Of a stretch of 64,000 bases of DNA, positions 27,441 through 36,179 are shown one piece after another. The stretch covers positions 2,070,599-2,134,598 of the forward strand of contig NZ_JADZLQ010000001.1 in NCBI RefSeq assembly GCF_015905305.1. The letters are read 5' to 3'. This DNA comes from Pinirhizobacter soli (lineage in GTDB: Bacteria; Pseudomonadota; Gammaproteobacteria; Xanthomonadales; Rhodanobacteraceae). Below the pieces are notes generated by a model. The model was not told the DNA's origin. It saw nothing but the letters and a program-made list of their open reading frames with translations, and ran no database searches. The number at the start of each line of letters is the position of its first letter. Positions within the stretch are counted from its first letter, which is position 1. Made by a program: the position numbers and the translations under genes.

Positions 27441-28214
27441 CTACTTCGGGAAGTCGTTGACGATGCGCGTGGCCAGGGCCGGGTAATTCTGGTCGAAGTG
27501 ATGCGTGCCGGGCATCGGATGCACTACCACCCACTTCGGCAACGCCTTGTCGGTGCAGATCGAGTCGTCGAAATCGTCCGCGCCCCAATAACACGCCACG
27601 GGCGGCTTGCCGTCCAATGCAGCGATGGGTGGGATGGCCGGGGTGTGCGGGATCGGGTTCAGCCATTGGGTAACGATGCGCGCCTGGGTGGTGAACCAAT
27701 TGGCGACCATGTAGCCCTCCATCTCGATCTCCCAGTTCACGTCGCGACTTCCCGACAGCAGGATGATCTGCGCCACGGCCGCGCGCGTTTCTGGCGAAGC
27801 CTGTTCAAGGATGGACGGCGCCACGTCCGCACCGAAGGAAAACCCCATCAGCAGCACGCGTTTTTTGTGCCAGTGCGCCAGGTACTGCTTCACCGCGGCA
27901 TCAAGTTCCGGTCCTGCCACATCCACCGGCTTGTTGCGCCAGAAATACTTGAAGGAATTGATGCCAAGCACCGGCACGCCGCGATCGACCATGGCCTTGC
28001 CCAGGCCCTTGTCGAGGTCCGACCAGCCGCCATCGCCGCTGTAGAACACCACCATCACATCGGCCAGCTCCGGCGGTGGCGCAACGCCGCGCGCACCGTC
28101 CAGTACGACCGCCGCCTCGTCGAGCGATACGTGCTTCCACGGCTGCCACCACAAGATGCCTGCAATAACGATGAGCACGACAACGCCCAGGCCCCAACGG
28201 GCACTTCGCCTCAT
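27441..28214 (-). CDS. VirJ/AcvB-family serine hydrolase, probable aminoacyl-phosphatidylglycerol hydrolase
   Basis: 257 residues: one N-terminal membrane helix or uncleaved signal (about 7-24), then an alpha/beta hydrolase domain exported to the periplasm. The VirJ-type motif SGDGGW is at 59-64 and the nucleophile elbow GFSFGAD at 124-130 (Ser126); the catalytic His is probably in GTHHFD near the end. The start overlaps the mprF stop in an ATGA. In Agrobacterium AcvB hydrolyses lysyl-phosphatidylglycerol and is coupled with an MprF homologue; this suggests the same role. The single short domain is like VirJ, not the longer AcvB. Confidence 0.85.
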   Translation of the reverse strand: MRRSARWGLGVVVLIVIAGILWWQPWKHVSLDEAAVVLDGARGVAPPPELADVMVVFYSGDGGWSDLDKGLGKAMVDRGVPVLGINSFKYFWRNKPVDVAGPELDAAVKQYLAHWHKKRVLLMGFSFGADVAPSILEQASPETRAAVAQIILLSGSRDVNWEIEMEGYMVANWFTTQARIVTQWLNPIPHTPAIPPIAALDGKPPVACYWGADDFDDSICTDKALPKWVVVHPMPGTHHFDQNYPALATRIVNDFPK

Positions 28215-30859
28215 CGACGCACCACGCCGGTCAAGCCGCCTGAAATCAGGCTCGCCACGTTGGTCAGCGCCACCGGCAGGCCGATGCCGCCGGATACCGC
28301 CAGGTACCGTGGCTCCCACTCGGGCCCGAATTTATCCTTGTACTGGTGCAGGCCGCGGAAGTTGTAGAAGCGCTCGCCGCGGCCGAACACCATGGCGCCG
28401 AAGCGGTTCCACAACGGCGCCATGCGCCGGTTACGCAGGCCCGACAGCGGCGCCATGCCGAGATTGAACCAGCGGTAGCCTTCGCCACGCGCCCACATCA
28501 TCAGTTCAATGAAGAGGTAATCCATGATGCCGGCCGGTCCGTCGGGAAGATGGCGCATGAGGTCCACCGACGCCTCTTCCTTGCTGTCGGTCAAGAGCAG
28601 GTTGGCGAAGGCAACGGGGTTGCCGTCGAGCCAGGCCACGGCCATCGGCGTGCGGACGAGATAGCGTTCGTCGAAGCCACCTAAGGAAAATCCCTTCTCG
28701 CGTACGTGCTTGTCGTGCAGCCACGCATCGGACACGGGTTTCAAGATCGGCAGCAGCGCGGCGACGTCCTCCGGCGGCACGATCTGAAGGGTCAGGCCAT
28801 CGCGGTGCAGCTTGTTGACGATGTTGCGCAGGCTCTTGCGGGATTTTCCATCGAGGTTGAAGTCGGCGAGCTTTACCCGCGCTTCTTCGCCTATCTTCAT
28901 CAGGTGCATGCCCATGTCCAGGTACAGGTCCAGGTCGTCGGGCCGCACCTGGTAGAACAACGGCCAGCCACCGGCCTGTTCGCACAGTTCGCGGAAGCTC
29001 CAGACGATCTCGCGGCGGGCGGCTTCGTCCTCGCCCACCGGATCGCCCATGGCTACCCAGCTGCGGCCTTCGATGTCGTACATCACGAACGCCTTGTCGC
29101 CCGGCGCGAACAGCAGCGTTTTGTCGCCCATCAGGGCCAGGTGGGCCTGGGAGGAATTAAACGACTTCACCAGCGGCAGGGCGCGCTGGATGTCGGCGTT
29201 GCTGGGTGGCAGCGGCCGCGTGCGCATCGGGCGGATCAGCTTGGCCAGGGCGAACAACAGTCCGGCCGCCGCCGCGCCTACCAGTGCGCGCAGGGCGCGC
29301 GGCGCGTTGCCGTGGCGGAAGGAGAATTCCCACCACAGGCTGCTGTTGTATTCCACGTGCTTGAGGCTGAATACCACAAGCCACGTGGTGCAGCCCAGCA
29401 CCGCGATGATGGCGAGGATCCAGCCCACCGAGAACGTACTGGTGAAGAGCGATGCACGGCGGTAGAAATGCCGGTGCGCCGGCGCCAGGGCCAGGGCCAG
29501 CAGGCTCAGCAGCGCCGCTTCGGCGTATGCCACGCCCTTGAGCACCGACAGCACCGCGCCGATCACCAGCAGCACCAGGGTGAGCACGTAGGCCGCGTCC
29601 AGGCGCCGCTGCAGGCCGCGGGCCAAAATCAGCAACATCATGCCGATCACGCTGGAGAGGAAATGCGAGGCCTCCAGGACCGGCAACGGCAATACGCCGC
29701 GCAACATGTCCATGCGCCCGGGCGAGGCGGAGGTTACGCCGGAGAACAGCAGCACCGCGCCGGATACCAGCGTGAGGCCGGCGAAGAACGGCGGCAGAAG
29801 TCCCGCGAACCACGGCGGCACCATGCTTTTCTTGGTCAGCGTCCGCGCTTCCCGCAGCAGCACCATCAAGGTGGCGGCGCATAACGGCAGCAGGTAATAG
29901 ACCACGCGGAAGGCGGCCAGCGCGCCAAGGATCGGCGCTTCCAGGCCTTCGTTGCCGGCGGCGCCGAAGCCCGCCAGCATCACCGCCTCGAACACGCCCA
30001 GGCCACCGGGCACGTGGCTGATCAGGCCTGCCATCTGCGCCAGCACGAACACCGCCAGGAAATGCCCGAAGCCGGAATTCGCGTCATCGGGCATAAGTAC
30101 GTAGAGCACGCTCGCCGCCAGCCACCAGTCCACCGCGCCGATGGCCACCTGGCGGAAGGCCGGCCCAGGCTTGGGCAAGACCGCGTGCCAGCGCCAGAGC
30201 TTGATCGGGCGCCGGATGATCCGGCTGCCGAAGACCCACGTCAGCGGCACCAGCGTCAGCACGATCGCCACCGGGATGCGCAGGCCGGCAAAGGGGAGTT
30301 CCTCCGGCAACGGCACCAACAGCAGGGTGACGCCGGTCAGTGCGCACAGGCCAAGCCAGAAGGCGCCGGTGCAATACAGCACCACGCGGGCGATCTGCGT
30401 ATTGGTGAGGCCCGCCTGGATGTAATACCGGTAGCGGATGGAACCGGAAATCAACAGCGACATGCCCAGCACGTTGCTGAAGGCGTAGCTGATGAACGAG
30501 ATCAGCGACACCTCGCGCCGGGGCAAGGCGAAGTCCACCGACTTCAGGCCATACCAGTCGTAGAGCGTCATCACCATGTAGCCGGCCGCGGTGAGCGCCA
30601 TGGCCACCACGATCTGCCAGCCCTGCAGGTCGTGCACGTAGTGCGAGACTTCGCTGTAGCTGACTTCGCTGGCCAGGCTATGCAAAGCCCACAGTGCCAG
30701 GCACAACAACACCGCCGACAACAGCGGCCCCGCCAGACGGCGCATCACCGCCATGAAATGACTAGAACGCACCACCAATGCGTCCTGCCCGACCTGCTCC
30801 ACCACCTGGCAATTGCTCCCGAACCCTTCGCTCACCCGATAGGGTGCCACAGGCGCCAT
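28211..30859 (-). CDS. mprF: Bifunctional aminoacyl-phosphatidylglycerol synthase/flippase MprF
   Basis: 882 residues. The N-terminal two thirds carry about a dozen membrane helices (flippase domain, with PGGLGVFEAV typical of UPF0104). The C-terminal DUF2156 domain transfers lysine or alanine from tRNA to phosphatidylglycerol: YDIEGRSWVAMGDPVG, DGKSRKSLRNIVNKL, and RWFNLGMAPLSG are visible. Product lipids lower negative surface charge and protect from cationic peptides. The start is uncertain: 30859 lies ten bases after tetR but lacks a ribosome site; internal ATGs are at 30754 and 30745. The virJ-like gene overlaps its stop. Confidence 0.94.
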   Translation of the reverse strand: MAPVAPYRVSEGFGSNCQVVEQVGQDALVVRSSHFMAVMRRLAGPLLSAVLLCLALWALHSLASEVSYSEVSHYVHDLQGWQIVVAMALTAAGYMVMTLYDWYGLKSVDFALPRREVSLISFISYAFSNVLGMSLLISGSIRYRYYIQAGLTNTQIARVVLYCTGAFWLGLCALTGVTLLLVPLPEELPFAGLRIPVAIVLTLVPLTWVFGSRIIRRPIKLWRWHAVLPKPGPAFRQVAIGAVDWWLAASVLYVLMPDDANSGFGHFLAVFVLAQMAGLISHVPGGLGVFEAVMLAGFGAAGNEGLEAPILGALAAFRVVYYLLPLCAATLMVLLREARTLTKKSMVPPWFAGLLPPFFAGLTLVSGAVLLFSGVTSASPGRMDMLRGVLPLPVLEASHFLSSVIGMMLLILARGLQRRLDAAYVLTLVLLVIGAVLSVLKGVAYAEAALLSLLALALAPAHRHFYRRASLFTSTFSVGWILAIIAVLGCTTWLVVFSLKHVEYNSSLWWEFSFRHGNAPRALRALVGAAAAGLLFALAKLIRPMRTRPLPPSNADIQRALPLVKSFNSSQAHLALMGDKTLLFAPGDKAFVMYDIEGRSWVAMGDPVGEDEAARREIVWSFRELCEQAGGWPLFYQVRPDDLDLYLDMGMHLMKIGEEARVKLADFNLDGKSRKSLRNIVNKLHRDGLTLQIVPPEDVAALLPILKPVSDAWLHDKHVREKGFSLGGFDERYLVRTPMAVAWLDGNPVAFANLLLTDSKEEASVDLMRHLPDGPAGIMDYLFIELMMWARGEGYRWFNLGMAPLSGLRNRRMAPLWNRFGAMVFGRGERFYNFRGLHQYKDKFGPEWEPRYLAVSGGIGLPVALTNVASLISGGLTGVVRR

Positions 30860-30869
30860 GCCAATAGCG

Positions 30870-31451
30870 TCACGATGTGGGTCGGGACGGGGTCTGCAGC
30901 ATGGCGAGTACCGCCTTCTTCCCCGCGGCGAGGATATCGTCGGACAAAGCCTGATCGTTCACGGCCCGGGCCAGCGTCATGCTGCCCACCATGGCGCTGA
31001 AGGCGGCCATCGCCGTTGCCTTTTTCTGCCGGGCGGACATGTCAGCGGGCAAGTCGCCCCGGATGGTGGCCAGGATCTTCTCCAGCTCATCGGTGAAGCC
31101 CTCGCGCACCTCGTCCGAGGCGCGCGCAATTTCCTGCGACAGGGTAACCGCCGGACAACCCCTGCCCGGGTGGTCCCGGTGGGCGGTGGAAAGATAGCGC
31201 TCGACCAGGGCCACCACCGAGCCATCTTTCTCGAAGCGGGCCTTGGTGGCCTCAAGGGCGTTGGTCATGGCCTCGCGGGCCAGGGCGTCCTTGGAGGCAA
31301 AATGGTTGTAGAAGCCGCCCTGGGTAAGGCCGATGCCGCCCATCAGGTTGGCCACGCCCACCGCGTCGATGCCCTCCTCGCGGAAGCGGCGTGCGGCTTC
31401 CACCAGGATCTTCTCCCGGGTGGCTTCCTTATGTCCGTTCTCGTAACGCAT
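30870..31451 (-). CDS. TetR-family transcriptional regulator
   Basis: 193 residues: an N-terminal TetR helix-turn-helix (REKILVEAARRFREEGIDAVGVANLMGGIGLTQGGFYNHF across residues 12-47) and an AcrR-type C-terminal ligand domain with the CPAVTLSQEIAR segment typical of the YcdC/LmrA-like branch. The ATG at 31451 gives the normal N-terminus; a 19-residue extension has none. It is divergent from an SDR gene across a perfect palindrome and lies only ten bases upstream of mprF's longest frame, so it could affect both units. Confidence 0.9.
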   Translation of the reverse strand: MRYENGHKEATREKILVEAARRFREEGIDAVGVANLMGGIGLTQGGFYNHFASKDALAREAMTNALEATKARFEKDGSVVALVERYLSTAHRDHPGRGCPAVTLSQEIARASDEVREGFTDELEKILATIRGDLPADMSARQKKATAMAAFSAMVGSMTLARAVNDQALSDDILAAGKKAVLAMLQTPSRPTS

Positions 31452-31523
31452 GGCGGGCGGCCTGTTGGATGACACCTGACATATGATGGCATGACGGGGG
31501 TGAAACAATAGCGGCGATGGGGC

Positions 31524-31566
31524 TTGAAGAACCGGCAGGGCGCCCTATTAAATGATGGTCATCATT
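31524..31566 (+). promoter_or_regulatory. SDR promoter with a perfect palindromic operator (probable TetR site)
   Basis: TTGAAG (31524-31529) and TATTAA (31546-31551) are 16 bases apart. Overlapping and following the -10 is AATGATG-GT-CATCATT (31551-31566), a perfect seven-base inverted repeat. Binding there would block the SDR promoter. A related half site, ATGATGGCAT, occurs nearer tetR (about 31483-31492), which could serve autoregulation. Confidence 0.6.
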
Positions 31567-31583
31567 CAAATGAAGGAGCCACC

Positions 31584-32291
31584 ATGCAAATCAAAGGCAA
31601 GAACGTCCTGGTCACCGGCGCCAACCGCGGCCTCGGCCGCACATTCGCCCAGACCCTGCTGAACCTGGGCGCCGCCAAGGTCTATGCGGGCGCGCGCGAC
31701 CCCTCCACGGTGGATCTGCCCGGCGCCATCCCGGTACGGCTGGACGTCAGCGACCCCGCCACCATCGCCGAGGCCGCCCGCGCTCACCCGGACGTGGACA
31801 TCGTAATCAACAACGCCGGCATCTCCGAGCCGAAGGTGAGCCTGCTCGACGACGGCGCCCGGACGGCGCTGGATACGCAGTTGGCCACCAACCTGTTCGG
31901 CGTGCTGTCGGTAAGCCAGGCCTTCGCTCCGTCGCTGCGCAAGCGCCACGGCGCCGTGGTCAACGTGCTTTCGGCGCTTAGCTGGATTTCGCTGCCAACT
32001 TCGCTGATCTATTCGATCACCAAGGCCGCGGCCTGGGCACTGACCAATGGCCTGCGCACCGAGTTGCACGCCGACGGCGTGCAGGTATTGGGGGTGCACG
32101 TGGGCTACATCGACACCGACATGGTGAAGAACGTCACCGCACCGAAGACGCATCCACAGGTGGTGGTGGACGCCGTGCTCAAGGCACTGGAAGCCGGCGA
32201 GGAAGAAGTGCTGGTCGACGACACGGCCCGTCAGGTAAAAGCTGGTTTCAATGCGCCGCGTCCGGCGTATTTGGGCGAAAAACTTAGCTGA
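31584..32291 (+). CDS. Short-chain dehydrogenase/reductase (SDR)
   Basis: 235 residues, classical SDR: the nucleotide-binding TGANRGLG near residue 11, NNAG around 80, the active-site serine in VLSALSWI, and YSITK with catalytic Tyr and Lys. It would be an NAD(P)-dependent oxidoreductase of unknown substrate. AAGGAG lies seven bases before the ATG. Regulation by the divergent TetR protein is likely. Confidence 0.9.
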   Translation: MQIKGKNVLVTGANRGLGRTFAQTLLNLGAAKVYAGARDPSTVDLPGAIPVRLDVSDPATIAEAARAHPDVDIVINNAGISEPKVSLLDDGARTALDTQLATNLFGVLSVSQAFAPSLRKRHGAVVNVLSALSWISLPTSLIYSITKAAAWALTNGLRTELHADGVQVLGVHVGYIDTDMVKNVTAPKTHPQVVVDAVLKALEAGEEEVLVDDTARQVKAGFNAPRPAYLGEKLS

Positions 32292-32329
32292 CATTGCATG
32301 GTTCACGCGCGACCGGGCATGCTCGGTGG

Positions 32330-33265
32330 ATGAAGCCGATCGCGCGTGACGTACTGCCCTGGTATTCCCGCGCAAGCGGCATTTTCTTGCGTCTTTGCGT
32401 GGGCCTGGTGTTGCTCGCCAGCCTGGGCGGTTGCCGGGCAACGCTCTTCGCCGGGCTCAACACCACCGACCACCGCCATGGCATCGAGTCCACTCGAGGG
32501 GTCGTCTTCGATCCGTCCACGGGCCTGAAGCTGGACGTCTATCGTCCCGCCGCCACCATCGACGCACCGGTAGTGGTGTTCTTCCATGGCGGAAGCTGGA
32601 CCAGTGGCAAGCGGCAGTGGTATCGCTTCGTCGGCACGGCGCTGGCTTCGCGCGGCATCGTCGCGGTGATTCCCGACTACCGGAAATATCCCCAGGTGAA
32701 GATGGACGGATTCATGGCGGACGCGGCAAGCGCCGTGGCATGGGCGCACGCCCATGCCACGGAATTCGGCGGCGATGCCTCGCACCTGTTCATCATGGGC
32801 CACTCATCGGGCGGTCACATCGCCGGGTTGCTCGCCACCGATGGGCGCTGGTTGCAGGCGCAGGGCATGACCACGCGGGAACTGGCCGGCTTCATCGGCA
32901 TGGCCGGCGTCTACGACTTCGTCCCCATCGCGCCGAACGAGAAGGACATGCTGGGCATGTTCGGCCATTCGCCATCGGAGCAGCACCGCGCCCAGCCGAT
33001 CGATTTCGTCGACGGCGACGAACCGCCGATGCTTCTCCTGCATGGCCTGTCCGACAAGGAAGTGGGGGTGCACAACTCCACCTCGCTTGCCGACGCCGTG
33101 AAGGCCCATGCCGAGCCTGTGACCTTGAAGTTGTATCCCGGAATGGGACACTCCGGCCTCGTGTTTGCCCTGTCGACGCCCCTGCAGGGGAAGAAACCGG
33201 TGCTCGACGACGTGGTTTCCTTTATCCATCAGACACCTCCAGCCCGTAGCGCGATAACACCATAA
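32330..33265 (+). CDS. Alpha/beta hydrolase (esterase/lipase, BD-FAE-like) lipoprotein
   Basis: 311 residues with a lipoprotein signal (SLGGC, acylated Cys35). The hydrolase domain has the HGGSW oxyanion motif, the GHSSGGHIAG nucleophile elbow, a DGDEPPMLLLHG strand with acid residue nearby, and GMGHSG with the catalytic His. This is the esterase_HSL/BD-FAE type. It would act on ester substrates at the envelope. It starts 38 bases after the SDR gene and could be in the same transcript. The ATG at 32330 has a GGTGG-type site just upstream; an upstream methionine extends twelve residues. Confidence 0.85.
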   Translation: MKPIARDVLPWYSRASGIFLRLCVGLVLLASLGGCRATLFAGLNTTDHRHGIESTRGVVFDPSTGLKLDVYRPAATIDAPVVVFFHGGSWTSGKRQWYRFVGTALASRGIVAVIPDYRKYPQVKMDGFMADAASAVAWAHAHATEFGGDASHLFIMGHSSGGHIAGLLATDGRWLQAQGMTTRELAGFIGMAGVYDFVPIAPNEKDMLGMFGHSPSEQHRAQPIDFVDGDEPPMLLLHGLSDKEVGVHNSTSLADAVKAHAEPVTLKLYPGMGHSGLVFALSTPLQGKKPVLDDVVSFIHQTPPARSAITP

Positions 33266-33271
33266 CTTGTG

Positions 33272-33300
33272 TTGACCCCACGGGCGTCGGCCTATATCTT
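33272..33300 (+). promoter_or_regulatory. Candidate nrd operon promoter
   Basis: TTGACC (33272-33277, one mismatch to TTGACA) is followed by TATATC (33293) or TATCTT (33295) at 15 or 17 bases. The start point would be just before the cobalamin riboswitch, as expected. Confidence 0.5.
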
Positions 33301-33302
33301 GT

Positions 33303-33495
33303 GTTCCGTTGGTGCCCTGTCCGGTTTTTTGGCCACGGCTTAAAAGGGAATCCGGTGTAAATCCGGGACTGCCCCGCAGCGGTAAGTGGAAACGAACCCG
33401 TCACAAGCACTGGTCCGCCATCGGATCGGGAAGCGACGGCTAGGAAAACCCCTCCGGGGGCCTGCCACGAGTCCGAAGACCTGCCAGCAACCAGC
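33303..33495 (+). promoter_or_regulatory. Cobalamin (AdoCbl) riboswitch upstream of nrdA
   Basis: All core parts of the B12 aptamer appear in order: GGTGCC at the 5' side (33311), AAAAGGGAATCCGGTG with AAATCCGGGACTGCCCCGC (33342-33379, the B12 box region), GCGGTAAGTGG, and the closing GAGTCCGAAGACCTGCC (33469-33485). It would sense adenosylcobalamin and reduce expression of the class Ia ribonucleotide reductase. The next 160 bases to the nrdA ATG (33658) hold the expression platform; I see no clear U-run terminator there, so control at translation is likely. The 392-base gap after the esterase gene is explained by this element. Confidence 0.92.
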
Positions 33496-33657
33496 GCCAG
33501 AGCGGCGATGGTTCGTGGTGACGGCTTCCGCGGGGAAGCACGTTGCGAGGCGGGCACCGTTGCCTTGGCCCTTGCGCGTCTCCTCCGCCTTTGCCGCCGC
33601 CACTTGCGGTCCCTGCGCGCGGGAGCAGGCAATCGAACGTCTTGCCAGGGCATTGCC

Positions 33658-36177
33658 ATGCAGCCACTTGATCTCTCCTCGCGCGAAAGCGCGGCCGACC
33701 CCGTTGTCGTCGCCAGCGCCACCTCCGTTACCGATCGCGCGCCAGCCGCGCCCTATCGGAGCCCGGCACCGGCCGGGGCCACGCCGCCCGATTTCAGCCT
33801 GACCCCTCCCCACAGCCCCGGCCAGATGCGCGTGACCAAGCGCAATGGCGGCACGGAAAGCGTGGACGTGAACAAGATCGTGCGCGCGGTCACCCGCAGC
33901 GCCGAGGGCCTGTTTGGCGTTGACCCGATGCGTGTGGCCCTGAAGACCATCGGCGGCCTGTATGACGGCGCCACCACCCAGGAGCTCGACCAGCTTTCCA
34001 TTCGCACTTCCGCTGCGCTCACTGCGGAAGAGCCCGAGTACGGCCAGCTCGCCGCGCGCCTGCTGTCGGCCTTCATCGACAAGGAAGTGTCGGGCCAGGA
34101 AATCCAGAGCTTCTCCCAGTCGATCGCGCACGGCACGGAACTGGGCATATTGAACGACCGGCTGCGCAGCTTCGTGGCCACCAATGCACGCAAGCTCAAC
34201 GATGCCATCGATGCTTCCGCTTCCCGCCGATTTGAATACTTCGGCCTGCGCACGGTGTACGACAGATACCTGCTGCGCCATCCGCAGAAGCGCCTGGTGA
34301 TCGAAACCCCGCAGCATTTCTTCATGCGCATTGCCTGTTCGCTGGGCGGCAACGACATCGCCGAGACGCTGGAGCTTTATCGCATGCTCTCGGCGCTGGA
34401 ATACCTGGCAAGCTCGCCCACCTTGTTCAACGCCGGCACCTCGCACGAGCAGCTTTCCTCGTGTTTCCTGCTTGATTCACCGCAGGATGCGCTCGAATCG
34501 ATCTACCAGAAGTACGGCGACGTGGCCCAGTTGTCGAAGTTCGCCGGCGGCATTGGCCTTGCCTATTCCCGCATCCGTTCGCGCGGCTCGCTGATCCGCG
34601 GTACCAATGGCCATTCCAATGGGCTTGTTCCTTGGCTGAAGACGCTCGACGCCTCGGTGGCGGCGGTCAACCAGGGCGGCAAGCGTAAGGGCGCCGCCTG
34701 CGTCTACCTTGAACCCTGGCATGCGGACATCGAGGAATTCCTCGAGCTGCGCGAGAATACCGGCGACGACGCGCGCCGTACGCACAACTTGAACCTCGCC
34801 AACTGGGTACCCGACCTCTTCATGCGCCGGGTGGAGGCCGATGCCGACTGGTCACTCTTCGATCCGAAGATCGTCCCGCATTTCGTCGACACCTGGGGCC
34901 CTGCCTTCGACGAAGCCTATGCCCAGGCTGAAAGCGAAGGCCTGGCGGCGAAGAAGGTGAAGGCTCGAGAGCTCTACGCCCGCATGCTGCGTTCGCTGGC
35001 GCAGACCGGCAACGGCTGGATGACCTTCAAGGACCGTTCCAACGCCACCAGCAACCAGACGGCCAATCCGAAGAACGTGATCCACCTTTCCAACCTGTGC
35101 ACGGAAATCCTGGAAGTGACCTCCCAGGACGAAACGGCCGTATGCAACTTAGGCTCGATCAACCTGTCCCGCCACGTGGTGGATGGCGCCCTCGACTACG
35201 GCAAGCTTGCATCCACCGTGCGTACCGCCGTACGCCAGCTCGATCGCGTGATCGACCTCAACTTCTACCCGATCGCCACCGCGAAAACCGCCAACATGAA
35301 GTGGCGCCCGGTGGGCCTGGGCGTGATGGGCCTGCAGGACGTGTTCTTCAAGCTGCGCCTGCCGTTCGATTCAGAAGAAGCGAAGAAGCTCTCCACCCGC
35401 ATTGCCGAGGAGATCTACTTCCATGCGCTGGTGACCTCCAACGAGTTGGCCGAGCAGCACGGTGCCCATCCGGGTTTCGCAGAGACGCGCGCGGCCAATG
35501 GTGAACTGCAGTTCGACTACTGGCCACAGGCCACGCCGTCGGATGTCGACGGTCGCTGGGCGGAGCTGCGCCAGGCCATCAAGGCACACGGCCTGCGCAA
35601 TTCGCTGCTGATCGCCATTGCGCCCACGGCCACCATCGCTTCCATCGCCGGCTGCTACGAGTGCATCGAGCCGCAGGTGTCGAACCTCTTCAAGCGCGAG
35701 ACGCTCTCGGGCGACTTCCTGGTGGTGAACCGCTACCTGTGCGAGGAATTGAAGACGCTTGGCCTGTGGACGGCGGACATCCGCGATGCGATCAAGCTGG
35801 CCGAAGGCTCGGTGCAGGATATCGCCGCCATCCCCGCGGAGCTTCGCGCGGTCTATCGCACCACCTGGGAACTGCCGCAGAAGGCGTTGATCGACCTTGC
35901 CGCCGCGCGTGGCGCCTATATCGACCAGAGCCAGTCGCTGAACCTGTTCATGGAGAATCCGAACATCGGCCAGTTGTCGTCGATGTACATGTACGCATGG
36001 AAATCGGGGATCAAGACTACCTACTACCTGCGTTCGCGGCCGGCCACGCGCATCGCCAAGACCACGGTCACCGCCTCGCGCGCCTCGGCGCCGGTCGCGG
36101 CACCGTCGCAGGACGAAGCCACCGCCGCGGTGTTCTGCTCGCTGGAAAACCCCGAGTACTGCGAGGCCTGCCAGTAG
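33658..36177 (+). CDS. nrdA: Ribonucleoside-diphosphate reductase class Ia, alpha subunit
   Basis: 839 residues. It reduces ribonucleoside diphosphates to deoxy forms with NrdB. A Pro/Ala-rich lead of about 55 residues precedes the ATP-cone (MRVTKRNGGTESVDVNKIVRAV), the allosteric activity site. Then come the catalytic-barrel cysteines (SSCFLL, NLCTEI), the GLGVMGLQDVFF and PTATIASIAGCYECIEP segments, and the C-terminal shuttle cysteines (ENPEYCEACQ). The ATG at 33658 has AGGG eight bases before it. B12 riboswitch control implies that a B12-dependent (class II) reductase probably exists elsewhere in the genome. Confidence 0.96.
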   Translation: MQPLDLSSRESAADPVVVASATSVTDRAPAAPYRSPAPAGATPPDFSLTPPHSPGQMRVTKRNGGTESVDVNKIVRAVTRSAEGLFGVDPMRVALKTIGGLYDGATTQELDQLSIRTSAALTAEEPEYGQLAARLLSAFIDKEVSGQEIQSFSQSIAHGTELGILNDRLRSFVATNARKLNDAIDASASRRFEYFGLRTVYDRYLLRHPQKRLVIETPQHFFMRIACSLGGNDIAETLELYRMLSALEYLASSPTLFNAGTSHEQLSSCFLLDSPQDALESIYQKYGDVAQLSKFAGGIGLAYSRIRSRGSLIRGTNGHSNGLVPWLKTLDASVAAVNQGGKRKGAACVYLEPWHADIEEFLELRENTGDDARRTHNLNLANWVPDLFMRRVEADADWSLFDPKIVPHFVDTWGPAFDEAYAQAESEGLAAKKVKARELYARMLRSLAQTGNGWMTFKDRSNATSNQTANPKNVIHLSNLCTEILEVTSQDETAVCNLGSINLSRHVVDGALDYGKLASTVRTAVRQLDRVIDLNFYPIATAKTANMKWRPVGLGVMGLQDVFFKLRLPFDSEEAKKLSTRIAEEIYFHALVTSNELAEQHGAHPGFAETRAANGELQFDYWPQATPSDVDGRWAELRQAIKAHGLRNSLLIAIAPTATIASIAGCYECIEPQVSNLFKRETLSGDFLVVNRYLCEELKTLGLWTADIRDAIKLAEGSVQDIAAIPAELRAVYRTTWELPQKALIDLAAARGAYIDQSQSLNLFMENPNIGQLSSMYMYAWKSGIKTTYYLRSRPATRIAKTTVTASRASAPVAAPSQDEATAAVFCSLENPEYCEACQ

Positions 36178-36179
36178 CC

